Assembly (NCBI GenBank): GCA_036852015.1
Contig: JAANDG010000082.1
Span: 297,474-361,473 of the forward strand
DNA: 64,000 nt
Direction: 5' to 3'
From: Pelodera strongyloides
Lineage: Eukaryota > Nematoda > Chromadorea > Rhabditida > Rhabditidae
Notes under the pieces: generated by a model
What the model was told of the DNA's origin: nothing
What the model saw: the letters and a program-made list of their open reading frames with translations, nothing else
Database searches by the model: none
Made by a program: the position numbers and the translations under genes
Shown here: piece after piece, positions 61,481 to 64,000 of the stretch
Numbering within the stretch: the first letter of the stretch is position 1
Layout: every line of letters starts with the position of its first letter

Positions 61481-62241
61481 ATGCAGCAGCAGATGGGATT
61501 CCTCATTGGCGACAAACGGGATGGGATCTTACGTCGAGAAGATGCATCGAAGCCTCATCGTCCAACGAAGTCAATGAAAGCAAAGAATAGCAGAACAACA
61601 ACGGCAAAGTACTCTCGCTCTCTGTCCTACTTCTAACTAAACCCAAAACATAATAACTAAATCTCAGATGGATCTCGACGGTCAACGTTCACCCTCAAAC
61701 AATGCCAACACCTGAAGCTGCTCCAATGCCAATTCCCCGAGAAGACGCGGTTCTCGGAGTTGAACAAGGGAGCACCCCAAGTCTCAACATATTTCTAAGC
61801 TCAAACAAATACAAAGTTCACCCTCAAACAATGCCAAAACCTGAAGCTGCTCCAATGCCAATTCCCCGAGAAGACGCGGTTCTCGGAGTTGAACAAGGGA
61901 GCACCCCAAGTCTCAACATATTTCTAAGCTCAAACAAATACAAAGTTCACCCTCAAACAATGCCAAAACCTGAAGCTGCTCCAATGCCAATTCCCCGAGA
62001 AGACGCGGTTCTCGGAGTTGAACAAGGGAGCACCCCAAGTCTCAACATATTTCTAAGCTCAAACAAATACAAAGTTCACCCTCAAACAATGCCAAAACCT
62101 GAAGCTGCTCCAATGCCAATTCCCCGAGAAGACGCGGTTCTCGGAGTTGAACAAGGGAGCACCCCAAGTCTCAACATATTTCTAAGCTCAAACAAATACA
62201 AAGTTCACCCTTCACTCAGTGTTGCAAACAAATTTTCATAA
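61481..62241 (+). CDS. Array cassette 13: intact two-exon model, four units (233 aa)
   Basis: Exon A 61481-61608, 59-bp intron, exon B 61668-62241 with four units and the SLSVANKFS end. The last unit keeps SSNKYK instead of the usual last-unit SSDKYK. Confidence 0.4.
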
Positions 62242-62272
62242 AATCAAATAATGGTGCACACTAACCAAATCT

Positions 62273-62907
62273 ATGCAGCAGCAGCAGATGGGATTCCTCA
62301 TTGGCGACAAACGGGATGGGATCTTACGTCGAGAAGATGCATCGAAGCCTCATCGTCCAACGAAGTCAATGAAAGCAAAGAATAGCAGAACAACAACGGC
62401 AAAGTACTCTCGCTCTCTGTCCTACTTCTAACTAAACCCAAAACATAATAACTAAATCTCAGATGGATCTCGACGGTCAACGTTCACCCTCAAACAATGC
62501 CAACACCTGAAGCTGCTCCAATGCCAATTCCCCGAGAAGACGCGGTTCTCGGAGTTGAACAAGGGAGCACCCCAAGTCTCAACATATTTCTAAGCTCAAA
62601 CAAATACAAAGTTCACCCTCAAACAATGCCAAAACCTGAAGCTGCTCCAATGCCAATTCCCCGAGAAGACGCGGTTCTCGGAGTTGAACAAGGGAGCACC
62701 CCAAGTCTCAACATATTTCTAAGCTCAAACAAATACAAAGTTCACCCTCAAACAATGCCAAAACCTGAAGCTGCTCCAATGCCAATTCCCCGAGAAGACG
62801 CGGTTCTCGGAGTTGAACAAGGGAGCACCCCAAGTCTCAACATATTTCTAAGCTCAAACAAATACAAAGTTCACCCTTCACTCAGTGTTGCAAACAAATT
62901 TTCATAA
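62273..62907 (+). CDS. Array cassette 14: intact two-exon model, three units (191 aa)
   Basis: Exon A carries one extra in-frame triplet (a fourth CAG after the ATG). The intron is 59 bp, and exon B has three units and the normal end. It shares the SSNKYK last-unit variant with cassette 13, so the two are probably close duplicates. Confidence 0.4.
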
Positions 62908-62938
62908 AATCAAATAATGGTGCACACTAACCAAATCT

Positions 62939-63828
62939 ATGCAGCAGCAGATGGGATTCCTCATTGGCGACAAACGGGATGGGATCTTACGTCGAGAAGA
63001 TGCATCGAAGCCTCATCGTCCAACGAAGTCAATGAAAGCAAAGAATAGCAGAACAACAACGGCAAAGTACTCTCGCTCTCTGTCCTACTTCTAACTAAAC
63101 CCAAAACATAATAACTAAATCTCAGATGGATCTCGACGGTCAACGTTCACCCTCAAACAATGCCAACAACCTGAAGCTGCTCCAATGCCAATTCCCCGAG
63201 AAGACGCGGTTCTCGGAGTTGAACAAGGGAGCACCCCAAGTCTCAACATATTTCTATTTCTAAGCTCAAACAAATACAAAGTTCACCCTCAAACAATGCC
63301 AAAACCTGAAGCTGCTCCAATGCCAATTCCCGAGAAGACGCGGTTCTCGGAGTTGAACAAGGGAGCACCCCAAGTCTCAACATATTCTAAGCTCAAACAA
63401 ATACAAAGTTCACCCTCAAACAATGCCAAAACCTGAAGCTGCTCCAATGCCAATTCCCCGAGAAGACGCGGTTCTCGGAGTTGAACAAGGGAGCACCCCA
63501 AGTCTCAACATATTTCTAAGCTCAAACAAATACAAAGTTCACCCTCAAACAATGCCAAAAACTCAAGCTGCTCCAATGCCAATTCCCCGAGAAGACGCGG
63601 TTCTCGGAGTTGAACAAGGGAGCACCCCAAGTCTCAACATATTTCTAAGCTCAAACAAATACAAAGTTCACCCTCAAACAATGCCAAAACCTGAGCTGCT
63701 CCAATGCCAATTCCCGAAAGACGCGGTTCTCGGAGTTGAACAAGGGAGCACACCCAAGTCTCAACATATTCTAAGCTCAGACAAATACAAAGTTCACCCT
63801 CACTCAGTGTTGCAAACAAATTTCATAA
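62939..63828 (+). pseudogene. Array cassette 15, multiple frameshifts (5 units)
   Basis: An extra A (GCCAACAACC, about 63167) stops the frame in unit 1. Several one-base losses follow (63330, 63387, 63694, about 63715), plus an in-frame 6-base gain at 63252. Degradation rises towards the right edge, as at the left. Confidence 0.5.
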
Positions 63829-63859
63829 AATCAAATAATGGTGCACACTAACCAAATCT

Positions 63860-64000
63860 ATGCAGCAGCAGATGGGATTCCTCATTGGGCGACAAACGGG
63901 ATGGGATCTTACGTCGAGAAGATGCATCGAAGCCTCATCGTCCAACGGAGTCAATGAAAGCAAAGAATAGCAGAACAACAACGGCAAAGTACTCTCGCTC
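63860..64000 (+). pseudogene. Array cassette 16, cut by the window end
   Basis: Only exon A and the first bases of the intron are present. An extra G (CATTGGGCGAC, about 63887) breaks the exon A frame; this is the only frameshift seen in any exon A copy. Confidence 0.5.

Larger units (their letters stand above)
50957..64000 (+). repeat. Nested tandem array: 129-bp units inside 663/792/921-bp cassettes
   Basis: A 129-bp unit is repeated 3-5 times, then a 276-bp spacer, and the whole cassette repeats. Equivalent spacer points (ATG of exon A) are at 52362, 53138, 53801, 54722, 55389, 56052, 56856, 57647, 58310, 58974, 59892, 60819, 61481, 62273, 62939 and 63860. Distances cluster at about 663, 792 and 921, that is 276 plus 3, 4 or 5 units. 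I count about 57 units from 52362 on, plus some ten degraded units to the left. The first unit after a spacer often has CCAACACC where others have CCAAAACC; the last usually has CTCAGAC instead of CTCAAAC. The array starts abruptly at about 50957 within a deleted spacer and runs off the right end. Confidence 0.98.

Noticed and set aside
52384..63143. 60-codon minus-strand frame repeated in each array spacer
   Set aside because: It is the antisense shadow of exon A and the intron. It does not extend through the 129-bp units and has no splice support.
50957..64000. CRISPR array or bacterial repeat locus
   Set aside because: Units are 129 bp with no unique spacers, and the flanking DNA has nematode spliced genes.

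Overview
The window looks like nuclear DNA of a nematode, most likely a clade V (strongylid or hookworm-like) species. It is AT-rich, with short introns bounded by strong TTTCAG acceptors. Several start codons lie 1-10 bases after a TTTTCAG-type acceptor, as expected for spliced-leader trans-splicing. The proteins are typical nematode families. I assembled the exon models by hand from open frames, splice sites and phase agreement; nothing was checked against RNA or databases.

Layout. 1-118: last exon of a gene entering from the left. 890-2836 (-): a six-exon gene for an unrecognised secreted or membrane-anchored, strongly basic protein. 4056-7697 (+): a 15-exon membrane carboxylesterase, tail to tail with 7860-10374 (-), an 11-exon retinol/steroid-type short-chain dehydrogenase carrying a fold-back repeat in an intron. 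14761-22108 (+): a complete 23-exon AMP deaminase (about 808 aa) with signs of alternative first exons. 23093-23763 (+): a small secreted protein. 25192-27680 (+): a nine-exon extended SDR (dihydroflavonol-reductase-like). 27.7-36.2 kb: no gene seen. 36273-41225 (+): a zinc-finger protein with five fingers. 41.7-42.1 kb: tRNA-derived remnant and twin hairpins. 43278-44795 (+): a tentative small gene. 45143-46088 (-): a second small secreted protein. 46.1-50.9 kb: little recognisable.

50957-64000 is a nested tandem array running off the window. A 129-bp unit (43 codons, open in one frame) is repeated 3, 4 or 5 times, then a 276-bp spacer follows, and this higher-order cassette (about 663, 792 or 921 bp) repeats 15 times with partial copies at both ends. 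The spacer is not filler: it holds a 128-bp open frame, a 59-bp intron-like segment with GT..AG ends, and a short frame that runs into the 129-bp repeats. Each cassette therefore reads as a two-exon gene for a 190-278 aa repeat protein, with only about 31 bp between one stop and the next start. Five of 15 complete cassettes are intact in this model. This is the most novel object in the window, but a non-coding satellite remains possible.

The metabolic genes (AMP deaminase, two dehydrogenases, carboxylesterase) show no evident shared pathway or operon. Three of their introns need GC-AG rather than GT-AG boundaries to keep conserved residues in frame.
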